Below, piece after piece: positions 56,315-64,000 of a stretch of DNA of 64,000 nt. The translations under genes and the position numbers were made by a program. The stretch is from Ochotona curzoniae (lineage: Eukaryota; Chordata; Mammalia; Lagomorpha; Ochotonidae): contig NW_024467119.1 in NCBI RefSeq assembly GCF_017591425.1, positions 79,166,894-79,230,893 of the forward strand. Reading direction: 5' to 3'. How positions within the stretch are numbered: the first letter of the stretch is position 1; each line of letters starts with the position of its first letter. The notes beneath the pieces were generated by a model. The model did no database searches and was not told where the DNA came from. It was given only the letters and a program-made list of their open reading frames with translations.

Positions 56315-56875
56315 AGGAGCTGTGGTCTGACCACAGAATGCATGTGTCAGAACTGGGCCTCCTCAGTGGCTTAGTCTGAGCAGTGGATGGCATACCAGAT
56401 GCACATGGAGGATATGGCAGTCCACTGGGCCCTGCAGAAGACATCTGATACCAAAACATAGGATGGAGGGCAGAACAAGCTGGTCAACTATCCCAGCCAA
56501 GTGTTGACAGCAAATACCTGGGTAAACAGGGACTCTAAGGTGGACTATGTCAGCCAGTGGACCTTGGAGGGATTTCTTCAGCCTTGAAGTAATGAGATTG
56601 ACAGCATTTCAAAATTAGAGAAACCATTCAAGCAGAGGCCTTGGAGCATGCTCCACACTGGGGACCCTGGGATGACATTGGGTGGCCATTCCCCATCCCC
56701 AGGTACTGAGGATGTTGGAAGGCTAGGTGCAACTTATCCCCTTAATTCCAGTCTTCCCCCAGAAAAAGAAAAAGAAAACTTTGAAACAATAGTCCCACCA
56801 ATTTCACCCTAATCCTTGACCCTTCCCACCATATTCAATTATGTAAACATAAAAATAAAATTCCATTTGTTCACT
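56315..56875 (+). repeat. Copy A 3' module with A-rich end
   Basis: 'ggtctgaccacagaatgcatgtgtcag', 'ggatggcataccagatgcacatggag', TCAACTATCCCAGCCAAGTG, 'catgctccacactggggaccctggg', an (A)-rich 'aaaaagaaaaagaaaa' stretch, 'ccctaatccttgaccctt' and the terminal 'aaacataaaaataaaattcc'. All recur in copy B. Confidence 0.85.
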
Positions 56876-56877
56876 TT

Positions 56878-57165
56878 GTTTTTAAAGATTTTTTTTTTAC
56901 TTGAAAGGTGAATTTATAGAGATTTAAAGAGAGGCGGAAAGACAGAGAGATCTTCCATCTGCTGCTTCACTCCCTACATGGTCCCAATGGCCAGAGCTGG
57001 GCTAGTCTGAAGCCAAGAGCCAAAAACCTCCTCTGGGTCTCCCATGTGGGTGCAGAATCCCAAGGACTTAGGCTGTCTTCCACTGCTTTCCCAGGCTATG
57101 AGCAGGGATCTGGATTGGAACTGGAGCATACAGTATATGAACTGGTACCTGTATGGGATGTCGTG
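56878..57165 (-). mobile_element. CSINE, reverse
   Basis: 'aaagattttttttttacttgaaaggtg', 'ccatctgctgcttcactccctacatgg', 'ctttcccaggctatgagcaggg' and 'tatatgaactggtacctgtatggg'. The 5' head is lost. Sits at the A-rich end of copy A. Confidence 0.92.
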
Positions 57166-57199
57166 ACTTATATCCCTTTGGCCTACCCACACGCACACT

Positions 57200-57368
57200 G
57201 GTTTGCTTTCAACCCAGAGCTCCCATATGGATGGCTGGAACACAGCTACTTGAGCTGTCACCACTGCCAGAAGCAGATGTGAGGAGCCAGAGCTGAGTAT
57301 TTAACTCTAGGCACTCTGACATGGCTACTCCAACCATGTTATTAACTGCTGGATAAACACCTGCCCCA
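57200..57368 (-). mobile_element. CSINE fragment, reverse (head half)
   Basis: 'gagccagagctgagtatttaac' and 'tattaactgctggataaacacctgcccc' are the complement of an old SINE head. It lies directly beyond the previous copy and may be the missing head of a rearranged single element. Confidence 0.6.
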
Positions 57369-57414
57369 CAACTGTTCTTTATGCTATGTATCTGTACTTT
57401 TTAAATCTCAGAAT

Positions 57415-57655
57415 GTTGCTGCTTTGAATACCCACAGCAAAGTTCAAGTCCTAACTCCTGTGACTTCCTGCTGTCATGTATTCAGGGAGGAACCAGGAAG
57501 TGTCAAGTTGTTGGGTATCTGTCACCCATGTGGAAAACTAAGATAAAATTCCTACTCCAGCTGTGGCCTGCTCCAGCACCAACTGCTGGCAGTGTTTGGG
57601 ATATCTCTCTCTCTTTCTGTCTCTTCATACACCTCTCTTTTGAATGAATAGTGGT
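57415..57655 (+). mobile_element. Old CSINE
   Basis: 'agttcaagtcctaactcctgtgacttcctgctgtcatg', 'gtatctgtcacccatgtggaaaac', 'ctgtggcctgctccagcacc' and CT run then 'ttttgaatgaat'. Confidence 0.82.
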
Positions 57656-57870
57656 ATTTTTAAGTCAGGTTTAAATGACAAAGCTATTGCGTTAAAATAT
57701 GATTCTGTTGTTTTGCTTTACTGTAGCACCATTTGCAGATAGGGCAAGGCATACCACAGATGTCCCCTACCCAATAAACTCCTAAAGTGCATGTATAAAA
57801 TGACTATGCTTTATATTTAAACTTAATTTCAAAGATACAGACACTTTAAAAAAATAGAAAGTGCTTATTT
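57656..57870. other. Unique sequence
   Basis: No exon or named repeat. Confidence 0.5.
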
Positions 57871-57871
57871 T

Positions 57872-58198
57872 TAAAAGATGTATTTATTTTTATTGGAAAG
57901 GCAGATAAGATTTACAGAGGAGGAGGGACAGAGAGAAAGATCTTCCATCTGTTGGTTCACTCCCCAGAAGGCCCCAACAGCCAGAGCTGAGACAATCTGA
58001 AGCCAGGAGCCAGGAGCTTCTTCCATGTCTCTTACATGGGTGCAGGGTTCCAAAACTTTGAGCCATCCTCTGCTGCTTTCAGGCTACACACAGGGAGTTG
58101 GATGGAAAGTGGAGCAGCCAGGACACAAACTGGCACCCATATGGGATCCCATAGCTTGCAAGGTGAGGGTTTAGCCATTGAGCCATCACACTGGGCCC
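57872..58198 (-). mobile_element. Young CSINE, reverse
   Basis: 'agatgtatttatttttattggaaaggcag' to 'ttagccattgagccatcacactgggccc'. Both flanks carry 'acactttaaaaaa' / 'cacactttttaaaaaa', a probable target duplicate. Confidence 0.96.
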
Positions 58199-58214
58199 AC
58201 ACTTTTTAAAAAAC

Positions 58215-58775
58215 TTTTTTACTAATTATATTTATTTTTAATCATAGCTGATTAGGGTAATAAGGGTCAAGGGCTATAGGAAAGTGGATGAGATCCCCAT
58301 TTCCACATTCTCTCATTCTTTTTTTTTTTTTCCTTCCTGTATCTGGGGAAAGGAGGGAGACAAGAAGAGAAGCCATACCCAACCTCCCAAATGCCTCTGC
58401 ACCCTGGGAGGGAGGACAACCATCCAATACCACTCCAGGATACCCAGTGTGGGGCATGCTCTGAGGGTTCTGCTAAAGAGGTTTGATAGTTCAACAGTTT
58501 CAAATTACTGCCAATCTCACCACTCCAAGCACAATAAAATCACTCCAGAATACACTGATTGACATAGTCTGTCCACTCTAGAGTGTCCGTTTGCCCAGAT
58601 ATTCACTGCCACCACTTGGCTGGGGTAGTTGATCAATTTGTTCTGTCCTCTGTCATGGTACCAGGTGTCCACCGCAGCCTCCAATGTACTGCCGTATTCT
58701 CCATGTGCACCTGGATATGCTGTCCACTACTCTATCTGACCCACTGAAGAGGCTCAGCTCTGACACAAGCATTCC
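58215..58775 (-). repeat. Copy B 3' module with A-rich end
   Basis: Complementary to 56315-56875. On the plus strand: 'gggtcaagggctatagg', a T-run at 58320-58332 (A-rich block of copy A), 'cccagtgtggggcatgctc', CACTTGGCTGGGGTAGTTGA, 'ctccatgtgcacctgga' and 'ctgacacaagcattccatggtcagacc'. Confidence 0.85.
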
Positions 58776-61740
58776 ATGGTCAGACCAAGAAACCTGCAAT
58801 TCTCTTCATGGATTTGGTTCTGAGTCCAGTGATTCAGTTGGGGGGAGCCCCAACTTCATCTGAGGTGATCCCAATCTTGATTCTTGCATGTTCATGCCAA
58901 TACAAGGTCCAGCAAAGTCCATTGCTTAAGTCATCCTACACACACTGGTGGTTGCAATTGCTGGGTCAGTTCTGCCTCCAGCCCTGTCTTCTACACAAAC
59001 CACCGGGTATTGGAGTCCAGCCTGATACTGTCCACCATACACTCAGCCCTCACACAAACCAGTAGGAGCTTCAGCCTAGTCAGATAGACCCACAATAACC
59101 CCCATCAGGCCTGCCCCCTGCCCTGGTTCCCATGTTTGCCAATATGTACAGCAGACTGGTCCAGTCTGTCCCACATCCCATTCAACTCTCATACATGTCA
59201 ATGGGCATTGAAGCCTAGCTCAACCCAACCATCCCCACTATCCAGCCCACACACCTTCTGACAGGTGCAACTCTCTGCCCAGTCATGCCTGCCCAAGTCC
59301 TGGCTCTCATACTCACAGTGGGAGTGGCAACCCAAGAGGGAGGAGCCCACTGTTTCTCTAATGGACCCACTCCCAATCCCAGATCCTGCACTTTCCAGGT
59401 GGTTCTGCGGGTTAACTTAACAGATATCCCCCAGTGTCAGCATCTGCCAGCTGATGCTCCAGCAAAGCCCAATCAACCTTCACCCACTCTGATTTATGCT
59501 TGCACCAGTAGGAACAGTCAGCCCAGCCTGGCTTTTCCTTGATCTAGCTCACATGAGGTGCACAGGTGTTGCAGCCCTGCCTGGTCTAGTCTGCCTCCAT
59601 CCCAACTTAAGCTCCCCAGTGGGAGTGGTGGTCCAGCAAGGGAGCCCTCCACATATCCCCTACCAGCTTTGCCCCTTCCCCTGGGTCTTGCTGTGCTGGT
59701 TGGGTGCCACGACCTGGTCTGGCATGGCCTGCCTCACCTTAGCTTTTGCCAGTGGGCGCTGTAGCCTGGCCTGGCCCAACCCACCCCCAATTCCAGCTCA
59801 GGTTGGTGGAGGCTAAAGCCTAGCCTAGCCCAGCTAGCACCCAGTTCAAGCCCTCATGTGTACTGGTTTGTGTTATGACTGGACCCAGCCCGACCCACAC
59901 TCCATTCCAGTGCTTGGATTCACAAGCGGGTGATGTGAACTGACCCTGCCTGGTTCAACCCCAACTGGCACCAAATGTATGCTGGTGGGTACCGTTCCCT
60001 GGCCTCATCTGGGCTACTCCCTATAGTGGTTCTTGCTCTCACCTACAAGAACTGTGTACCGACAGAGGAGTTCCCCAAGCTCCTCCATCAGAACCTCGCC
60101 CAATGCCTGAGCTTGCACACACCAGTGGGTCCATGAACCAGTCCTACTTAGTCCACCTCCCGTCCTAGTGAGTGATGGCAGGTTCCATGATCACACTTAC
60201 TGCAGCCCATTCACACCTCAACTCTTGACCAGCCCTTAGCTCATTCCTGTTTTTACTGTTGAGTGTTACAGCCCAGCCAAGCCTGGTCCACACCCAGACA
60301 CAGCTCAGCAAGGGCAAAGACCTAGCCTACCCTGCCCTACATCCACCCTGGTTTTCACAAGGACCAGCGGGTGCTGGAATCTAACCCAGTCCGGCAAACC
60401 CCAAACCGAGTTCACACTTCTGCCGAGGGACACTACAGCCATATCCAGACCAGAATGCAGCCCCTACTCTGGCCTTCGTACTCACCAGTGGGAACCACAA
60501 TCCCATCAGAGCATCCCCTTAGCTCCCCAGTCAGGCTTGTTCCCAGCCATAGATCGTGTGCGTGCTGTAGTTGCTATAATCCAGTTTGGCATAGCCCCTC
60601 ACCTGTCATGGCCTTTGCCTTTGGATGTTGCAGCCTGGCCTGATCCAGCCTGCCCCCAGTCCCAACTCTTACTGGCAGGTGCTGAAACCTGTCCCTGCTC
60701 AGTCTTTTCCTATCTCTGGCTCATGCAAATCAGTAGGTGTGACAACATAGCCAGGCATAACCTGCACTCCAGCCTGGTTCCTGCACTTGCTCAGTCCTAC
60801 CTGGTCTGCCCCCTTCCAACACCAACTCACAAATTAGCCAACAGTTGGAACTACTTTGCCCAGCTTGCCCGACCCCTAGGCCTGGATTATGTGCTCACCA
60901 GCAGGAGTTGTGACCTACTAGAGGAGTTTCCCACGTTCCCCTACTCAGCCCACTCCCTGACCCAGATCTCATGCATGCCAGTAGGTGCTAGGCCCTTGCC
61001 CTGCATAGACTGTCCCTTCATGTTGGCCTTGTATGAGCTGGTGAATACTACAGCCCGGCCTGTCCCACATCCTGTTTTAGAATGCACATGCAGGGACCCG
61101 GTGCAATAGCGTGGTGGTTAAAGTACTCACCTTGCACACGCTGGGATCCCACATGAGCACTGGTTCTAACCCGGCAGCCCCGCTTCACATCCAGCTCCCT
61201 GCTTGTGGTCTGGGAAAGCAGTCGAGGACAACCCAAAGCCTTGGGACCCTGTACCCGTGAGGGAGACCTGGAAGAGCTCCTGGATCCTGGATTCGGATTG
61301 GCTCAGCTCCAGCCGTTGCGGCTGCTTGGGGAGTGAATCATCAGATGGAAGATCTTCTCTGTCTCTCCTCCTCTCTGTATATCTGCCTTTCCAATAAAAA
61401 TAAAGAAATCTTAAAAACAATTTTAGAATGCACATGCGAGCGCTAAGCCTGGATCTGCCCAGACGTTTCTCAGTCCCTGTACCCACGAGTGATGGCAGGT
61501 TCCATGATCACACCTAGTTCAGCCCATTCACACCCCAACTCTTGAGCTAACCAGTGGGACTTGTATTTCCACAGGGTTGGGCCCACATATTCCCCACAGA
61601 ATCTACTCCCAGACCTGGTTCTCTTACATGTTAGTTGGTATCATGGCCATGCCTAATGTGACCCATCCCCTGTTCTGGGACCTAAACCCTGCTAGACAGG
61701 CCCCCAGCCCTAGCTTACACGTTGACTGGCGTGTGGTGGT
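58775..61740 (-). repeat. Copy B tandem array, degenerate 55-70 bp units
   Basis: Repeating 'agcccagcctggcc..acccccagtcc(t)ggctc..cat(g)c..(c)cagtgggtg' in reverse orientation to copy A. Length is similar to the copy A array once the CSINE is discounted. Open frames up to 190 codons (60537-61109) are by-products. Confidence 0.85.
61091..61420 (+). mobile_element. Young CSINE in the copy B array
   Basis: 'cagggacccggtgcaatagcgtggtggttaaagtactc' to 'ccaataaaaataaagaaatc'. Perfect 16-bp target duplication TTTTAGAATGCACATG at 61075-61090 and 61421-61436. Confidence 0.98.
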
Positions 61741-61990
61741 CAGCAATGTTCCATGCTAACAAGCACTAATCAGGACTCCAGTGTGGGCTGGTGTATCAGT
61801 CTGACCCATAGAGATCTTCAGGTTTCTCCCCTCCACTCTACCAGCTCTCAGCCCCCTCGCTTACCTACGGGTACAGTGGCCCTGTAGTTGGGAGTCCCTC
61901 AGGATTCATTCCTCACCTACATGTATGGTGGCCTTATCCATGGATGTCCCTAGACAGTAATTCCACACCCCCAAGACCCCAGAGCTCGCT
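61740..61990 (-). repeat. Copy B 5' module
   Basis: On the plus strand: 'gggctggtgtatcagtctgacccatagagatc', 'ctcccctccac', 'cttacctacgggtacagtggccctgtag', 'gagtccctcaggattcattcctcacc'. Aligns with copy A 53530-53770. Confidence 0.75.
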
Positions 61991-62375
61991 ACCAGGTGAC
62001 CAGCGAGAGAAGCCTGGCTCTGGTTGACGCTCTGGCTGCCCACAAACCCAAGATGGGAGCAGTGGGTGGAGCCAGGGACTGACCTGAGTTCCTGAGCGAT
62101 CCCTTCACAGTGTACTTATCATGAAGGGAGAAGATTCTCATGCCTAGACAGGCCCAGGCCTCATTCACCGAGCGGCAGCAGTGGCTGTGGCCAGGGCCCC
62201 AAGCATAGAGTCTGACCTGGCTCAGGTACCCCCAGCAGCCTCCACGCTGCTGGGAGCTCCTGCCACCCAAGCCCCGAGGTTGAAGTCCCACAGACACTTT
62301 TTACATCTAGTTACTCCTCCTCCTATGTTGTTCCTGAAGCAGCTGTAAGTAGGTGGTAACACAGTAACACTCACC
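61991..62375. other. Unique sequence, GC-rich
   Basis: No exon or named repeat. The 102-codon minus frame (61989-62297) is unremarkable. Confidence 0.5.
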
Positions 62376-62376
62376 T

Positions 62377-62530
62377 GGGCCCAGGCGGTAGCCTAGTGGC
62401 TAAATCCTCACCTTGCACTGTCGGGTTCTAATCCCAGCTGCTCCACTTCTCATCCAGCTCATACCAACAAACAAATGGAAGATCTTTCTGTCTCTCCTCT
62501 CTGAAAATCTAGCTTTACAGTAAAAAATGT
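62377..62530 (+). mobile_element. CSINE with internal deletion
   Basis: 'gggcccaggcggtagcctagtggctaaatcctcaccttgcac', then 'ccacttctcatccagctc' jumps to 'caaatggaagatctttctgtctctcctc' and 'cagtaaaaaatg'. About half of the element is missing. Confidence 0.9.
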
Positions 62531-62657
62531 TTTAGAAATCTAAAAATAAAAAAATGAAATAAACCTTACCTACTCATCTCTCCCATGTCTTTGTCTTTGC
62601 ACCAGGTGATTTGAAAATAGGTGGAAAGAAATGCTGCAGTCAGGGTTTTAAAAAATG

Positions 62658-62985
62658 ACCGGGCCTGGCGTGGTGAGCTAGTAGCTAAAGTCTTCGCCTT
62701 GAACATGCCAGGATCCCGCATGGGCACTGGTTCTAATTCGAGGCCCCACCTCCCATCCAGCTCCCTGCTTGTGGCCTGGGAAAGCAGTTAAGGACAGCCC
62801 AAAGCCTTGGGACCCTGCACCCATGTGGGAGACCTGGAAGAGGCTCCTGGCTCCTGGCTTCAGATTGGCTCAGTTCCAACCATTGTGGCCGCTTGGGGAA
62901 TGAAACATCAAATGGAAGATCTTCTCTGTCTCTCCTCCTCTCTGTATATCTGCCTTTCCAGTAAAAATAAATAAATCTTTTTTAA
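62658..62985 (+). mobile_element. Young CSINE
   Basis: 'cgggcctggcgtggtgagctagtagctaaagtcttcgcc', 'caggatcccgcatgggcactggttctaattcg' and tail 'tttccagtaaaaataaataaatc'. Confidence 0.96.
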
Positions 62986-63445
62986 ATGAGCACCCAGCTA
63001 GAAGCTGAACCTAGGCTGGATACAACGGTTCCTTTCTAGAACACTGATTTGTCTCTTTCTTGAGGCCTTTATTCTCATCGGGCACCATTGAACATTACCA
63101 TTGAACTGGTCATAGAGGTTGGATGAAATTACAGTTACTTTCAAATGTCAAAAGGCCCGAGTTTTCCGTCAGATGGGAAGGCTCACCTCTCTCCCGCACA
63201 GTGATGGAGTCCCTGCGCCCGAGGTGCCCCATGGGGAACAGCTCACAGTCCTAACAGTGGCTTGTCTGTGTCACCTGCTACACATCTTCTTTTACACAAT
63301 TGCTCCCGAGTTTCCCTGCATTTAGGAATTCTGCTGTTTGCTGTTTAATATGAGAGACACTTTTTTTGTAGTCTCTCTGAATACTAGAGACACTTTCTCT
63401 TGTAGTCTTTTTGAACATTTCAAATTTACAGAAGTCTTATTTATT
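62986..63445. other. Unique sequence, nothing recognised
   Basis: Two tandem-like phrases 'agagacactttttttgtagtctctctgaa' and 'agagacactttctcttgtagtctttttgaa' (63352-63414) form a short direct repeat of about 30 bp. Confidence 0.55.
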
Positions 63446-63447
63446 TT

Positions 63448-63690
63448 CACTTCTTTTTTTTAATATAAGAGGTACAGATAGAGAAAGGGAGAAGGGGAAA
63501 GAAGAGAACTAAGTGTCGGCCAAGTGCAAGCTGAAGCAGGGAGCTGGGAACTCTCCCCGGGAGGCGACAGGCACCTGCTTCCCTGGGCTATCATCTGCTG
63601 TCTCCAGATACTCTGATAAGAGCTGTGGGTGTCCCAAAGGGTGGTTTCACTGCCAGGCCCAAATGCCAGCCCCTTTACTTCCATTTTAAA
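63448..63690 (-). mobile_element. Old CSINE, reverse, partly deleted
   Basis: 'atataagaggtacagatagagaaaggg', 'gctgaagcagggagctgggaactctccccggg', 'ggcgacaggcacctgcttccc' and 'ccaggcccaaatgccagcccc'. Confidence 0.65.
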
Positions 63691-64000
63691 TGTTGCTTAA
63701 ATTATAATCAAGGGCCTTACTTGACAACATCTGACATAAATTCATATTCTAAGAGATAGGAATATTGTATGGCTGACTTGCATTTGGTTGCCTCCTATGA
63801 AAATATTAGCTTTGCATTTTGAGTGCTGGCATAAGCTCATCTCTGGGAACTCCAAGCAAACTCTCTTAAACACCGCCAAAAGTTTAACTCGATTCATCAT
63901 TTCTGTTACGATCCTGCCTTCCGGAGAAGGAGCTGGCATGGCCACAAGGATAACAGGAGCCTGAAAATGATGAAAAGCACTTGTCAGTTTCTTCGTGGTC
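63691..64000. other. Unique sequence, nothing recognised
   Basis: No exon or named repeat before the window end. Confidence 0.5.

Larger units (their letters stand above)
53100..56875 (+). mobile_element. Large VNTR-bodied repeat element, copy A
   Basis: Three parts: a 5' module (recognisable at 53530-53770, start unclear and possibly near 53100), a degenerate tandem array (about 53770-56310) and a 3' module (56315-56850) ending in an A-rich tail with AATAAAA. Copy B (58215-61990) has the same three parts in the opposite orientation. No long conserved ORF was seen. It could be an SVA-like composite non-LTR retrotransposon or the interior of a non-autonomous LTR element. I do not recognise the family. 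Confidence 0.7.
58215..61990 (-). mobile_element. Large VNTR-bodied repeat element, copy B
   Basis: Same architecture as copy A, on the other strand: 3' module (58215-58775), tandem array (58775-61740) with a CSINE, 5' module (61740-61990). The A-rich 3' end ('attatatttatttttaatcatag' on the plus strand) is at the low-coordinate end. The sequence continues as CG-moderate unique DNA beyond 61990, so the true 5' limit is not fixed. Confidence 0.7.

Noticed and set aside
60537..61109. 190-codon plus open frame
   Set aside because: Lies inside the degenerate tandem array of copy B. Short-period repeats create long frames by chance.
1..64000. CRISPR array, operon, phage or bacterial features
   Set aside because: Repeat content, microsatellites, SINEs and L1 are mammalian. 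Tandem arrays here are minisatellites with degenerate spacing and no unique spacers.

Overview
The window looks like about 64 kb of non-coding mammalian nuclear DNA from a lagomorph, more likely a pika (Ochotona) than a rabbit. The main evidence is about 58 copies of the tRNA-derived lagomorph SINE (CSINE). Diagnostic blocks, read 5' to 3' on the SINE strand, are GGATCCCATATGGGCACC, CCAGCTCCCTGCTTGTGG, GGGAAAGCAGT, a CCTGGCTCCTGG block, GGAGTGAATCAT and an AATAAAAATAAATAAATCTT tail. The youngest copies have a TATATCTGACTTTCCAATAAAAATAAA tail-side variant (given here only as a description) that I recall as pika-type; the genus call comes from memory and is not proved. I found no exon, tRNA, rRNA or conserved open reading frame that I would defend as a functional gene. 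All longer open frames are accounted for by repeats or by unconstrained sequence.

Layout. 1-10.4 kb: unique DNA with an L1 3' end, a MER20 and three MER5-type hAT relics, MIR fragments, a small family of about 120-bp inverted-repeat DNA elements, an AT-rich palindrome and old CSINEs. 10.37-17.57 kb: one near full-length, dead LINE-1 on the minus strand (5' UTR with a YY1-type motif at its extreme end, ORF1, ORF2, 3' UTR), split by two later CSINEs, one of which landed in the reverse-transcriptase active-site motif. 17.6-32.3 kb: dense CSINEs of several ages, one with an internal 54-bp minisatellite, and possible ERV/MaLR LTR remnants. 32.3-33.2 kb: a MaLR (MLT1-like) LTR on the minus strand whose middle has expanded into a minisatellite of about 42 bp with alternating unit types. 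33.5-52.97 kb: more CSINEs (nested and head-to-tail clusters), a second L1 3' end (40.5-41.68 kb, plus strand) ending in a (GGAA)n tract, MIRs and long unique stretches.

53.1-62 kb is the most unusual part. Two copies of one large element lie in inverted orientation. Each has a distinct 5' module, about 2.5-3 kb of degenerate 55-70 bp tandem repeats, and a distinct 3' module of about 0.5 kb ending in an A-rich, AATAAA-containing tail. The two copies match each other in both end modules, so this is a definable repeat family rather than two chance satellites. Its architecture recalls SVA-type composite retrotransposons, but a non-autonomous LTR-element interior cannot be excluded. The final 2 kb hold three more CSINEs and unique DNA.

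There are no operons or cooperating genes here. What can be read is insertion history: target-site duplications order many of the insertions, and several show nesting. Family names other than CSINE, L1, MER20, MER5, MIR and MaLR were not forced where the sequence did not support them.
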